A stretch of DNA of 64,000 nt from Euwallacea fornicatus (lineage: Eukaryota; Arthropoda; Insecta; Coleoptera; Curculionidae). How positions within the stretch are numbered: position 1 is the first letter of the stretch; each line of letters opens with the position of its first letter. Below are positions 12,201 through 23,564 of the stretch, one piece after another. The DNA is taken from NCBI RefSeq assembly GCF_040115645.1, contig NC_089550.1:4650001-4714000 (forward strand), written 5' to 3'. Made by a program: the position numbers and the translations under genes. The notes beneath the pieces were generated by a model that worked only from the letters and a program-made list of their open reading frames with translations, ran no database searches and was not told where the DNA came from.

Positions 12201-14148
12201 ACAGCCTCCTCGTGAATCTTTCATCAATTCCAGATGAAAACAATCCGTCAATCATCATTCTACTGATCAAAATTAAATAACTATAAACTTGGTTGGGTTT
12301 ATCCGGCTAGCGGACGATGATCTTGACTTTCGCCAGGTGAGATTGCAACATGACTCGTTCACGTTTTGAATTCAGTGAATCGAATGCTTGTAAAACGTAA
12401 AAGCAGCCGTACCAAACGAAATTACATAACTACTATGAAATTGCTTCTAATTGGAATTTTCCTGCCAAAGCAGAGCTCGTATCCGCATCTCTTAATTAGC
12501 CAGAAAATTAAGATGTCGAGGTATACAAACCTATATAGGTTAAAGAAGGCTTCGGGTATTTCTGGCTGGTTTTATGGTTTTTCACAGAGTATCCCAATGT
12601 CCCTCAGAAGGTAAACAATGCGACAAATTTCTATTTTAATAGCTAGATATTGATTGTAATGGAATAGTTTCGGAATTTGGTGATTATCTAATTATATAAA
12701 AACGGTGGTGTGTTTTTAGACAAGTTCCTCTTGGATGTGAAAAGTATTGAACTTAGATTGATATAGGAGTGTCCGCGTCCGCGATGCTATAATGTACGAG
12801 ACACCCTGGAGGTGAGTCGTCGCATGGAGTTAGATCGGGTATGTGTGCAATCCATCCGACGAATTTTAGTAGAACCGAATTGCGTGGATCAGGCTGTGTG
12901 AGTAAGCTTTCCCTCTAAGAGATTTTTGGAATTTTGCCTCGAAGGTTTTTTGGGCATTCCACTTTAAATATAAATTCTGTTCTTCTGCGGGAATTTGGAA
13001 TATGTGTCAATTTGCTAATAGGTCGTGACAGCGCAGACATGTGGCTATAGAGCAATCTAGGTTGCTCACATAGTCTCGGGTTACCTTCCCTCCAATATCA
13101 TCGACCAACTAAACTTCATTCCTTCCTTCATCCCGACTCCACTGGGGGCCCTCGCCAGGCATGCCATCAGGTGGAGGTACCTCGGAAGCAAGCTGATCGA
13201 TCTAAAGATAATTTATGCGTTTCGAGCTCCGCATCTCAAGAGGCTCAAAAATTGGTCGTTTCTCGTATGCTCCTTGCAGCGATTCTGGCCAGCATCCGCC
13301 ACACCCTTCCAGCCGCAATATCTTGGTCTTCACCTCTTCTTCCATTGAGGTCACAAAAACCATAAAATGAGATTAACAACCACAATAATTTCCAGAACTA
13401 GCACGCAATTTCGCATTCATCTCTCATAAAATTTTATCTTTTAATCCTCAAAGATTTACAAGACACGCAACCAGATGGCTCAGCCCAAAACCAAGCCTGC
13501 CATCTAACCTTAGCCTAGAAATGAATCAAAATACATGTACTTTTAAAAGTGTGATTTGACTCAGATTTCAAGGATTTTGTGGTGTGTTTGTACACACACA
13601 CATATCGAATGTTGGTAATTATAAATGATGAATATTCGGCAGTGGGATTTGTGGTTGGTTGGCATTTGAAACGAGTTGATCAATCTAATCGGAATTAATC
13701 AAAGGTGTTGGCAGGTCAATAAAATATCCAAGTGTAAGGAGCCCAATGACCATCCTCCTCCTGCGGATACCAACTGTAGTCTACTCGTTCTTGACTTTCG
13801 CTGGTCACGTGAAACTAATACTTTCCAATACCTTTTCCTTTGCACTTGCTAAGTGGTACCAGGTCTGCGCATTATACAATAGCCACATGATAATACCCGA
13901 GATCATTCAACTTTCGATTCATTAGTGCTTGACCATCCCGACTCTCCTTACCTGTAATTGTTTGCGTGGTGGGCTTAAGGCATGACATGTTATAAAATTA
14001 ATTTGGGTCAAGGTGCGTTAAATGTTAGCCCACACATTAGAGAATTAACGAGATATTAGGTTCTTTTGAAAACAATCCGAGGCCTCGACGAATAAATTTC
14101 CAAATCCCCACCTTAATTGGGCCAAATCGTTACTATTGAAATATACAA
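9263..14148. other. Intergenic DNA with weak open frames
   Basis: No protein family was recognised. The longest frame, 9,875-10,411 (+), encodes 178 residues but runs through a 14-A tract, has competing frames on the other strand and shows no domain. Frames at 10,462-10,773 (+), 11,890-12,147 (+) and 12,366-12,614 (+) are likewise unassigned; the second and third end near plausible splice donors and could be exons of an unknown gene. A transposon-style terminus (ACACCCGGTATA) lies near 9,354 and another (GACACCCTGG) near 12,800, neither with a partner that I found. Confidence 0.45.
12309..12334 (+). repeat. 26-bp direct repeat, copy 1
   Basis: This 26-bp block starts AGCGGACG, ends TTGACTTTCGCC, and recurs at 16,111-16,136 with two mismatches. 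A shorter core (TTGACTTTCGCTGG) lies at 13,791. The flanks are not obviously alike. Confidence 0.55.
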
Positions 14149-14450
14149 AGTGTTTCATAATAGTACGTCAAAAATTCAGAGGGCGAATCTATTGAAAAAG
14201 TTCACATGAAAACGGTGCTGTTATCGCTTCCTCTCTAAAATATAGAGTGATAAATTTGTTTTTGTTTATTTGATTAATTATGTTTTATTTAATTAATTTA
14301 ATTATTATTTTTTAATTTTTGCTCTATTATTTTTCTTATTTAGTTATACTATTTATATTTTAGACAGGAAGCGAAACCGAGGCTAGGTCCATTAGAACTT
14401 TTTTTCTTAAAGTCAACCATCAATTTTCAATATATTTTGATGAAACATCC
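14149..14450. mobile_element. Degenerate miniature inverted-repeat element
   Basis: The ends share TGTTTCAT in inverted orientation, and about 75 bp inward a further inverted pair, CGCTTCCT-x-TCTAAAATATA, flanks a very AT-rich core of about 100 bp. Spacing between the matched blocks agrees on both arms, supporting a single old element of about 300 bp without coding capacity. Confidence 0.5.
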
Positions 14451-17400
14451 TGCGTACGTTGTGCTCAATGCCAGGACCACATTGCGCAGGCAAATCCTGA
14501 TATCCTTGATCCAAATCGCTACACAATCTCCACATAACTAACACATAATTTTCATCCTATCAAACTACAATTGGGATTTTCCTTATACCAAAAACGGACA
14601 AAATAATAAAGATTATTTATGCAGTATTGCGGTTTGAAAGCCACCTTAAAAATTCCCTGGAGGAACAATTATTGTATTGTGAAAATACCACTTAGACAAT
14701 GAGCAGTGCGAGTAAGGCACGACCTAGCGTTTGAGACCACATAATGTGGCTTTACATAACAATGCGGATTTTTACATGCCCATAAAAATAACACACCTCA
14801 CAAAACATGGGTCGCTGATACACTGAAGTGATAAGTGAAAATTGAGGTTAATCCCATGTGCGTTGAAGACGTTTGATATCTCGGAATTTCGGTTTTTAAA
14901 GTAAATTATTCAACCAAGGTATTCTACATAATCCGTTGAAATGTGGGAAATAACTTGAATAATAATCTGGAAATTAATGCAAGCAAAAGTGCCAAAAGTG
15001 TCGGCTCATCAGGTAGAAACCATTTTTTATACAAATTTCGACACAGCTTCGCATCACTGGAAGGAGAGTTTTTTCTACCAGAGTGCGGAAATTCATGTAT
15101 GGACGAATTCCAGAGATCCAGTGACAGTTCGCCCAGGCAGCCTCTGTATATGGGAATTCCTTTTGATGAGCTGAACTAAGTTCCAGTTTAAAGCTCAACT
15201 TTGTTGCCACAGATTTTTTTCTCAATTTTGGTATTTCTTCTTTGGACAGGGTATTCGACAGCGCACCAAATCGAATAACTGATATTATTCCGCGCATCGC
15301 CTTGATCTTGACAAAAAGATGACACCTACTTTTACAAAGCGAAACTATGAAGTGGTCGTTGAACTCAAATTTATGACCCCCTTAAGAGCTCTTAAAAGCA
15401 GAATTTTTACATATAGAAGAAGTACTTGGGTCGTTATAATTTGTGGTACGTTGCGGTATGATCATTATGATAACGACTGTAATGTGATGAGTCAAAGACT
15501 TGAAAAGTCAAACATGAATAAATTTGTTTTGTCACAAATAAATTATTTACTTTTCGTTGATAAGATTACATGTTGCAATATTTGTTAATTTTGTAAGACC
15601 TTCTTGTCTGATTCTTGATGAAAAAAAGATTCCACACACATTAGTATATTTGTTGATAAAAGACGCGCAATTCTGACATTTTCCTTCGAAAAAACTCGCA
15701 AGGAATTCAATTTCGAGCATAATTTGAGGATTTAAGATTGCTTATTAATGGACACTTAACTGGGATAAGAACTTTCACATGATTCTGATGGCATCATTTA
15801 GGTGGTAGCGTTTCCTGTATTAATATGAATGAACACTAAAATATTAAACATTAACCCAATAGTCTGTGATAAACCAGTTGAAAATAATTAGAAAGCAGGC
15901 AGGTCGCAACGCCCTGAAATTTAATTTAGAGCACAACTCTCCAAATGGAAAACCATATGTTGAGGAACATTTTGACCAAAGAGTTTATGAAAAAATAAAA
16001 AGTGAAATCAAGATCAAGACAAAAAAGTTAATGACCCTTCGCTAAGTAACACGTATATGGTAATAAGCTGTTCATATACAGAGTCTTCGGCAATAATAAG
16101 TGACCCGACAAGCGGACGTTGGTCTTGACTTTCGCCGACCATGCTTGCAAAACCTCCGCAAATTGATTAAACTTATAGTAAACTACAGTGCGAATTATTG
16201 TGTAATACGATATTACACTAATCAATAATTATTGTTAGGCGTAAGCTATTATATCAAAACGAAAGGAAAGCGATTTAGATAGCTGTTGAGCCAAAATGCT
16301 CTTGGAAGTAGGCAATTTTCTACGGAAGTGCATCTAAGCAAGTTAATTAAGCTGGAACGAATCAGTGATACTTTGGACAGAAATGCAAGATTGTAAGCAA
16401 CTTGAGTAACTTGAAATTACTCAAGTTGAGTGAGTGAGTGAGTGTGTTAAGTGTGTCATTTATCTTGGATAACTCGAGGAACTGGGTCTTTTATGCAATC
16501 TTTAGGGTATTCACCAGCGGGAAAAATATTCCTAAGACACCTCTATGTATTTTAATAAAATATCGGTAAAGTCTTAGAACGGAGTTTTTCACGATAGAAC
16601 TATGAAAAATCAGCGGCGTAGCTAGTCTTAAAAGTGAGGTAAAAAAATTTTAATTCTGAATTGCTGCCGTCTGGCAATTTCACTAAATTTGCATATCGTA
16701 CACCATCGGGTTTCTACAGCACAGGACTCAGCAATTACCAAAAGAACTTGTGACCTACTGGTAGTCAGGCTTTGTGGTGTATTGAACTCATTTTATTTTA
16801 GTCTCTAGGGGGAGGACTACTAGAGTGTTTAAACCCGGACGAAATCAGTAGCGTAACTGGTCTTTTTAGAATCCATTTAATCTTCCGCAACTAGTAAATT
16901 CAGATGTTACAGGAAAATTTCGGAAAACAGGGGTTAGATAATCGACCAGGATGAAGTTAAAATCCTCTATTCGCAGGCTATCGACGGGCTAAATAGAACT
17001 TGGCCTGGATGGGAAGAAGCATAATTCTTTCTAATGAGAAGCTTCGCTTTGATATTTGAGTTTTCAGGAAGTGCAATTCATAACAAAACTGGACCCACGG
17101 GAAGTTTCGTTAGTCGCTCACATTCACACCGAGATCCCCGTAAACAAACAGAGCTGCACTTGCCGCCGGTAAAAGCGTTTCTTCACGCTCCCTGTAGATG
17201 CAGAAATTCACATTAAAACGCAATTACATTAACCAACCCGGAAAAAAATACATCAGAGTAACAATTAGCGATAAAGCTGCACACGTTACATAATCGCACA
17301 CCCTAATTAGTATCAGATGGGAAAATAGTGTGAACGAATCGAAAGGTAAAATGGGAAGTAGCAATGGGCGCATTCCTCGGTTTTCTTTCTAGAAATCACA

Positions 17401-18019
17401 GCCATCATAGTCAATCAAATTGAAAATTCTGGTGACGAGATAAGCGATGATGAAGAAGCAAGCGATGATACCTCGACACAGCTAGAAGGATTTCTTCATT
17501 AGTCACTTATTGTTTAGAAACTGTTATGTCAGCCTATCAGGAAGATAAACATTTTCGATCGGAGAGGGTTCCCTATTGATTTTGCTGATATTTACGTGTT
17601 TAGGTGGAATTTCTCTCGGAAGGTGAAAGGTACGATTCAAAATTCGGATAGATACGAGAAATTCCGGTTCAAAGTTCAGAATTCCCGGTCAAAGTTCAGC
17701 TTATTATCAGCGATAGTTACTATGTGGCGCACTCGAATTAATCTGATGTTTTCCACATTTAAGAGATGTTCCTATTGTTGCCAGGCTGCACGTCTGTTAA
17801 CTTAGCTTAACATTAATTCTCCCATTGCGAGCAGTCAACAATTTTTTCAACAAAAACACTCTAAAGGGTTACCAGCATTATAACATCGTTCCGATGTGAT
17901 TAGGAACCATGATAAGGTCCAAGGTTATGTCGCATTGTGTAACCGGGCAACACCAATAACTTCTATGGCTCATTATCATTACGCCCATGGAAAATGCGCG
18001 TTAAACTGATTCCACATTA
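14451..18019. other. Intergenic DNA, mostly unassigned
   Basis: No gene recognised. It holds a short GAGT tandem repeat at about 16,427-16,445, the second copy of the 26-bp repeat (16,111-16,136), and a loosely repeated phrase (AATCAG-x-x-GCGTA) at about 16,608 and 16,845. A short acidic open frame at 17,393-17,502 follows a good splice acceptor (TTTTCTTTCTAG), with a possible donor 47 nt upstream at 17,345. It has no start codon and no family match. Frames at 14,943-15,588 overlap on both strands and show no domain. Confidence 0.45.
16111..16136 (+). repeat. 26-bp direct repeat, copy 2
   Basis: Second copy of the block at 12,309-12,334, same orientation, 24 of 26 bases identical. Function unknown. 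Confidence 0.55.
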
Positions 18020-18802
18020 TACATGGCGATTCAAAATTGAGCGCAAATATTTTAAGGGAGTATGTTTGAGGTCAAAATAACACCGTTTCTTTCTACAACT
18101 TCGTGTCCTGAGACGCACCTCTTTGAAACTGGAGCGGTCGAAAGTTGGACAAAAAATATCGATGTCAAATTGTGACCACAGTTACCGATGAAATTTCATG
18201 AAAATTTGCAAGCTCTCGTTTTTTTAGGCGCTCTATTCGTTTTTTGCTTCAAATATGATGTAAACCAAATTTCAGAAGAAAATAAGCAAAAATATCAAGA
18301 GTCGCTGCGGTCGCGGCCCACCAATACTTCCCTCTTGTTCAACAACGATTTTTTTGCGAACGGTTAGTTGTATCAAAAAGACGTACATCAAAATTTTAGA
18401 TTTTTTATGCGTTACTAAATGATAACAGTTAAACTTAAAGTTTCTCAGTGGAAGCATAAAATGTAAAATTTGCAAAGTGTGACCCCCCCCCCCCTTTTCC
18501 AACAATCTCTTTGAACCCCCCTCCCAAAGTGACCGCTCACCCAACTCTTCCGAAAGTAGATTTACATAGTTTTTGAAGAAAAAAATTAACAGAGCGTCTA
18601 AAAAAACAAGATCTTGCAAATTTTCATGAAGTTTGATCGATAACTTTGGCCACAATTTGACGATTTTCTTCGTCCAAGTTTCGATGAGTCCAGCTCCGAA
18701 GGGGTGCATTTTAGGACACGGGTTTATAGGAAGAAACACTCTTATTTTGAGCACGAATATACTTTCTTAAAATATTCGCAGTTGATTTTCAATCACCCTG
18801 TA
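18020..18802. mobile_element. Foldback-type element, about 780 bp
   Basis: Left (18,020-18,277) and right (18,545-18,802) arms are inverted repeats of about 260 bp, starting TACATGGCGATTCAAAAT and, on the opposite strand, TACAGGGTGATTGAAAAT. The match is imperfect but continuous, including a conserved ATGAAAATTTGCAAG and GTTTTTTTAG-x-CGCTCT. The centre has a run of 12 C at about 18,483. A 160-codon minus-strand frame across the right half follows the repeat arm and has no domain, so I do not treat it as a gene. Confidence 0.75.
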
Positions 18803-19879
18803 CACTACACTAATTATGGCATTTAATGATTTCTTTGGTGAAAGTGAGCAGATCGGTTCACACGGAGTGTTAAAAATCTTATATGTGGATAGTCGCTAAT
18901 TGATTTTCTGTCATTCCGTAGTTCTATGTAATAAACTGAAAGTAGAGATTACACGCAAGATATCTAAGCATTAAATAACGCAAAAATTGGGTTTCCTCTT
19001 GCATAGGAACATAACCCATGACGTGGTGTTGCAGGGCATTAACAATTATTCTTTCAATAGCTAATAATTAATTTCAGTATTAATAAATCATGCGCAATTT
19101 CCTTAAGGAATAATTATTATCGAAGACTTCTGACGCCATTGAGGACAGTGAGACAAAATGCCATTGAAATATCATAAGCATTATCGTTATTAATCTCTTA
19201 ACACAGAAACTCGAAAATATATGACAGTTCTTGTAGATTAATTTAAATTGATTTATTATCCCTTGTCTCTGGCCATGGCAATTATCTCTGGGAATTTTTT
19301 CTGGTTCTATGTTAACCTGTTTATTAGTGGGTTTGTCGGGTATTGAACCGTTTGCATTACGAGTATAGCAATGGCTTATGGTTTGCGGTTATCAGCAAAT
19401 TTTGTTTGAAATTATTAATTGATTGAACAGGCACATATAATATCACTTAACTTCCGTGTTTTTAGACCCGGGAGTTACCAAGAAATCAGTGCATGTTACT
19501 TGAAAAAATTGCCGCCCGATAGGTAATTTCCTCTTTAAAATCGGCTATTATTTTGACTACACAACGTTTCAGAAATTGTTCCCACTTAGAAACAATATAC
19601 AGGGAGTCAATTTGAAAGCTTCTCACCCCCCCTATTATCTCAAAACGAGATAAATATTTTCAAATCGCCGGAACACGTCGATTATGTCATCGAGGTTGAA
19701 TAACTTTTATGTAGAATTAACTGCTGCTTTCTCAACCCTCGACCCTCTACAGCTACCCTTTTCATCATTCTAAAGAACTTTCTATCCTTTACATTTTGGT
19801 ACTTCATTAGTTACATTTGATAGTTGCGTTACTAATTTAAGGGTCTTTGATCGTTCTGAATTAATTTTTCACAATAACT
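18803..19879. other. Intergenic DNA, nothing recognised
   Basis: AT-rich DNA without a plausible coding frame. A transposon-like terminus (ATACAGGGAGTCAATTTGAA) lies near 19,599, but no matching inverted end was found. Confidence 0.5.
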
Positions 19880-20480
19880 TTTTTGGTAGCGTCAATTGTT
19901 GTGCTGAGGAAGATGATCGAGAGCCCAGGAGAAGACCCATCTAAAAGTGACAAACACAACGGGGCTTCAGCGGACACGGCAGCTTCAAGAGCTATACCTA
20001 CAGAATGAGCAAAAATTGCGAGAAGTGCGAAGACGTCGATACCGCAGGACAGTGCATCTACTAATGAAAAAGAATAAGCGGACAATGTAACTCCAACATC
20101 GCTCGTCAACAGGATGTGATATTATAAAACAAAGTGAGATTGCTGTGACAATGCCATTTCTACACTTGAAAAGGAATGCATGGATCGTGTCGCTTGAGTA
20201 CGACCACAATCTTGAGCTTTAAATAAAAGGTGCGATTTAAAAAAGCACCCTCATGGTGGCACGCAATGAGGGTGCAATAACATCGACAGTTGAGACAACG
20301 CAGGTGGGTGGAAGAAATGGACGACCAGCGCCACTGTCTAAACTCAAGGAAAAAGACCAAAGCAATTGAAAGCCGAATCCCTAAGCCTGTTGATATTACC
20401 GATTTATCTCCCAGGGACAGTTCCGGAAAATGAAATGCTGCAGGAAAAAGGGAACCTGTCCGGTCGCCAGAACACCAGGT
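19880..20480 (+). mobile_element. LINE 3' fragment, uninterrupted copy
   Basis: This stretch aligns piecewise with 35,520-35,600 plus 38,925-39,330. Shared blocks are CATCTA-x-AAGTGACAA, GACACGGCAGCTTCAA and GATTTATC-x-CCCAGGGACA. One frame reads SKNCEKCEDVDTAGQCIY and the other copy NCDNVSSTEHCIFQCSLFEE, matching the cysteine/histidine cluster after the reverse transcriptase domain of many non-LTR retrotransposons (C-x2-C ... H-x4-C). Many stops interrupt it. The LINE family cannot be named from this. Confidence 0.6.
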
Positions 20481-21269
20481 GTTTTTAAAAGATTTTCAAC
20501 GCGATAAAAAAAAGTTTAAGTATGCAGCGTGTTTACGACCGTTGCCTAGAGTTTTGAGGAGAATTTAATTATTATAAAGAAAAAAACGCAACGTAACAGC
20601 CCTTTAGCGATAGATGAAAAGCTGTTGTAGCTGCGAACCAGCATCTACTCAGCTTCTCTGCGTCTCTGGAGACTTAAGTATTAATCGGATATTTAATTGT
20701 TTATACCATCATATACCATTGAAACTTTTAACGTATTTACCATTCCAGATTACAGTGGAATTAAAAACGAATTTTTCTACTTAATGCATTAATTCTCCAG
20801 TAAACCTCAGTTGCTTCACTCACAGGTCCCAACCACTTCAACTATGACTATAGCAGAATGAGTGCATTATTACCTTCAGTTGCTGAATTGTTATCAACAC
20901 CATTTGTGTTAAAACCAATATTTCCTATTAAAAAGCAGTGTTAATTAAAGCGATCCTTGGCAGTGTCGCATAAATATAAATAACAACGTCAAAATTTTAT
21001 TAACTATTTCTTGTAATATATCTTTCCTCACTTGCAATTACGTGTGTAAAACAGGAAATTTTTCATGTCGTTGTTGCTAGTAATTGTTGCAGTTTAAATT
21101 ATTACAATGTTTCCATTGAGCGTTATCATTAATTGCCTATGTAATGTTGGTACTCCACTGGCTATTTCTTCATCAATTAGCTCGCGAATTAATTCATTAA
21201 TTTCTTCACGGAGTCCATTGGTTCGGCGCTGACTTGGAGCTTCGCGAGCTGGAACGAACTCCTCTATTA
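20481..21269. other. Intergenic DNA, nothing recognised
   Basis: AT-rich sequence with no coding frame, repeat or splice pattern that I can support. Confidence 0.5.
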
Positions 21270-22072
21270 TACAGGGTGTCTCACGAAAGTGTTCACCCTG
21301 AATGTCTTTTCTCCTGTTTGTTAAAAAAAACACTAAAACACGTCAACTTTGGTAGGGAAGGGGACATCATTTGGTGGAAATGTTGTTTTGGAAATGTCAT
21401 CCCTCTATCCCTGAAAACCGCTCCTTTATAATTTTTAAATTGGAAGAAAAGTTTGTTTCAAAGATAATTTACATATTATTCTCTACTTCATCAATTTTTT
21501 CCGTACGTTATTTAGTAACATGTTCTTTTAAAAGACATTAGTTATATAATAAAACAATTTCTGATCAACATTCTATCTATTTAAATGCTGAAATTAGCAG
21601 AAACACCTGTTTTTACCGAAGTGACGTAAATCCTCATTTGCTCCTAGAGATCCATTCTCAACAACTTCAAAAATTGAACAGACATTTTGAGCGATAACAT
21701 TGTTGGGCCGTTTTTCATTCCTGGCAACTTAAAAGGAGAAAACTGCATAGAACTTCTTCAAGACGCGATATATCCCAGGTTAATAGCAACTCTCGATCAA
21801 AATCTCTGCCTTATAGAACAAGAATTAGCTTTTCAACAGGATGGAACGCCTACACACTACATTGCCGTTGTCCGAAAATTTCTAGGTGAAAGTTTCCCTA
21901 GAAGATGGATGGGCAGAAGAGGTCCAGCGGAGTGACCTGCGACATTCCCTGACTTTAATCCCCTGGATTTTTTCTCATGAGGACATTTAAAAACCAAAAT
22001 CTATAACACAGACAGAGAGAAACAACCGAAAAGATATTCAGGGTGGACACTTTTCCCCGGGGATACCCTGTA
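21270..22072 (+). mobile_element. Internally deleted mariner-like element, 803 bp
   Basis: The termini are clear inverted repeats of about 40 bp: TACAGGGTGTC...AAAGTGTTCACCCTGAAT at the left and, on the opposite strand, TACAGGGTATC...AAAGTGTCCACCCTGAAT at the right, each at a TA dinucleotide. Only the C-terminal half of a transposase remains, from about 21,690, with FQQDGTPTHY, RWMGRRGP, WPA and PDFNPLDFF in order and at family spacing. A TGA (about 21,934) and a second stop before the final block show it is inactive. It shares the RWxGRRxP...WPA signature with the elements at 155-744 and 55,828-56,803. Confidence 0.85.
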
Positions 22073-22134
22073 TATTTTATTGTTAAAAATAACACACAGA
22101 TAAACAGATGACACATATAATAAAATAATAAATA

Positions 22135-23564
22135 TACTGTGTGATATAGAAGAGAGAACGCCCCGTAAAAGTGGTTTTATTAGAATAATTTTGGATATGC
22201 ATAGTTTTTACGCTAAAACAAATTCTTCATTAAAAAATTGAATGAATTTTATTGTTAAAAACCAGAAAAAAATTATAATTTGTGGGTCCTTCGCGGTGTC
22301 TTATACATTTCTTTACACGTTTAGGCATGGACCTAATGAGATGATTGATGTCCTCTTAAGGGATCTCATTCTAGACTAACTGGACAGCATGACGTAGCGC
22401 CGTTAGAGTTTGTGAGGAATGAGGTAAATTATGCAATGTTCCACCTACAATATCCCATACATGTTCAATCGGTGAGAGGTCTGGAGGTCGAGGTAGCCAA
22501 GGTAACAAATTGATTGCATTTTGGTGAAAAAAATCCATAGTCACTCTAGCGACATGGGGTCGTGCATTGTCTTGCTGAAAAACTGGATTAATAAAAGGTT
22601 CTACATAAGGCGGAAGTCGAGGTTCCAGGACTTCTCGGATGTATCGTTGAGCTGACATAGTGCTTTTAATGAAAAGTAAAGTTGACCTGTTACCATATGC
22701 AATAGCATGTCAAACCATTACCCCCAACTGATAGACATGCCTCTGTATTGTAAACTGAGGATCCCGTCTTTCACCCCGTATCCTTGTTATTTTTGCCCGA
22801 CCAACATGCATACCCAAACAAAATCTGGAGTTGTCACTAAACAAGATAATATCCTATTCCAGATCTCAATATATCGGTTCTCTGCACCACTACAGTCGAT
22901 TTTGACGATGATTGAAGATGAGGGGTAACACAAGATGGTGACGGCATGAAATCAGTCCAAAAGTTCTTATCCGGCGATAAGTGGTTCGAATCTCAATAGG
23001 CCTTTCATACTCGGAGAACCACTGATCCGCCAGCGTTCTCGACGAAACGAATTTATTTCTTAGAGCCGTAAGTCAAAGGTGGCGATCTTGAAATTCTGTA
23101 ATTCTTCGGGATAGTCCACTACCTCTTCTTCTGACTGTTTACACTTCTTGGAACCATGCATGACAACATCTCACTATAGTGTTTACACTACAGTTCAATC
23201 TAGTGGCGATTTCCCTAAATGACCGACCAGCTTCTCGTAGACTCATAAATTTTACCTCTCTTAAGCTCGCTCAGTTGATGAAAATTTCACTGCACTCTGC
23301 GTCTATGCATATTTGATTAATCTAAAAGCACTTTCTACGCACACTATACACTAATAAATTATATTTTTCACTCATATTGTTAACATTTTATTGTAATTTT
23401 TGCGATTAAAAAAGACAAAAATTTCTGATAACTCGTAAATACACTGATAAATATGGCTGAAAATTTAATCGTTTTTTGTTTTCCTATATTCAAACATGCA
23501 TACCAAAAATTATTGAAATAAAACCATTTTTACTGGCTGTTCTCTTTTCTATGTCACACAGTAT
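22135..23564 (-). mobile_element. Tc1-like element, degenerate transposase
   Basis: The inverted repeats are about 75 bp and well kept: both ends begin TACTGTGTGA-x-ATAGAA and contain TGGTTTTATT and TATGCAT. On the minus strand 22,371-22,658 is an open frame with FQQDNARPH and LSPIEHVWD, the second aspartate and the glutamate of a DDE transposase. Upstream, 22,660-23,300 keeps only broken pieces with many stops. Size (1.43 kb) and termini fit a near full-length but dead Tc1-like copy. It sits 62 bp after the preceding element. Confidence 0.88.

Noticed and set aside
14943..15588. Overlapping frames on both strands
   Set aside because: No domain, no consistent splice pattern and no repeat ends; could not decide which strand if any is coding.
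16427..16445. GAGT tandem run as a possible array
   Set aside because: A simple microsatellite; no CRISPR-like spacer structure exists and none is expected in an insect nucleus.
18272..18754. 160-codon minus-strand frame
   Set aside because: It coincides with the right arm of the foldback element and a poly-C tract; no protein family fits.
22980..23000. tRNA B-box-like GGTTCGAATC
   Set aside because: It lies inside the decayed Tc1-like transposase and no A box or cloverleaf fits around it.
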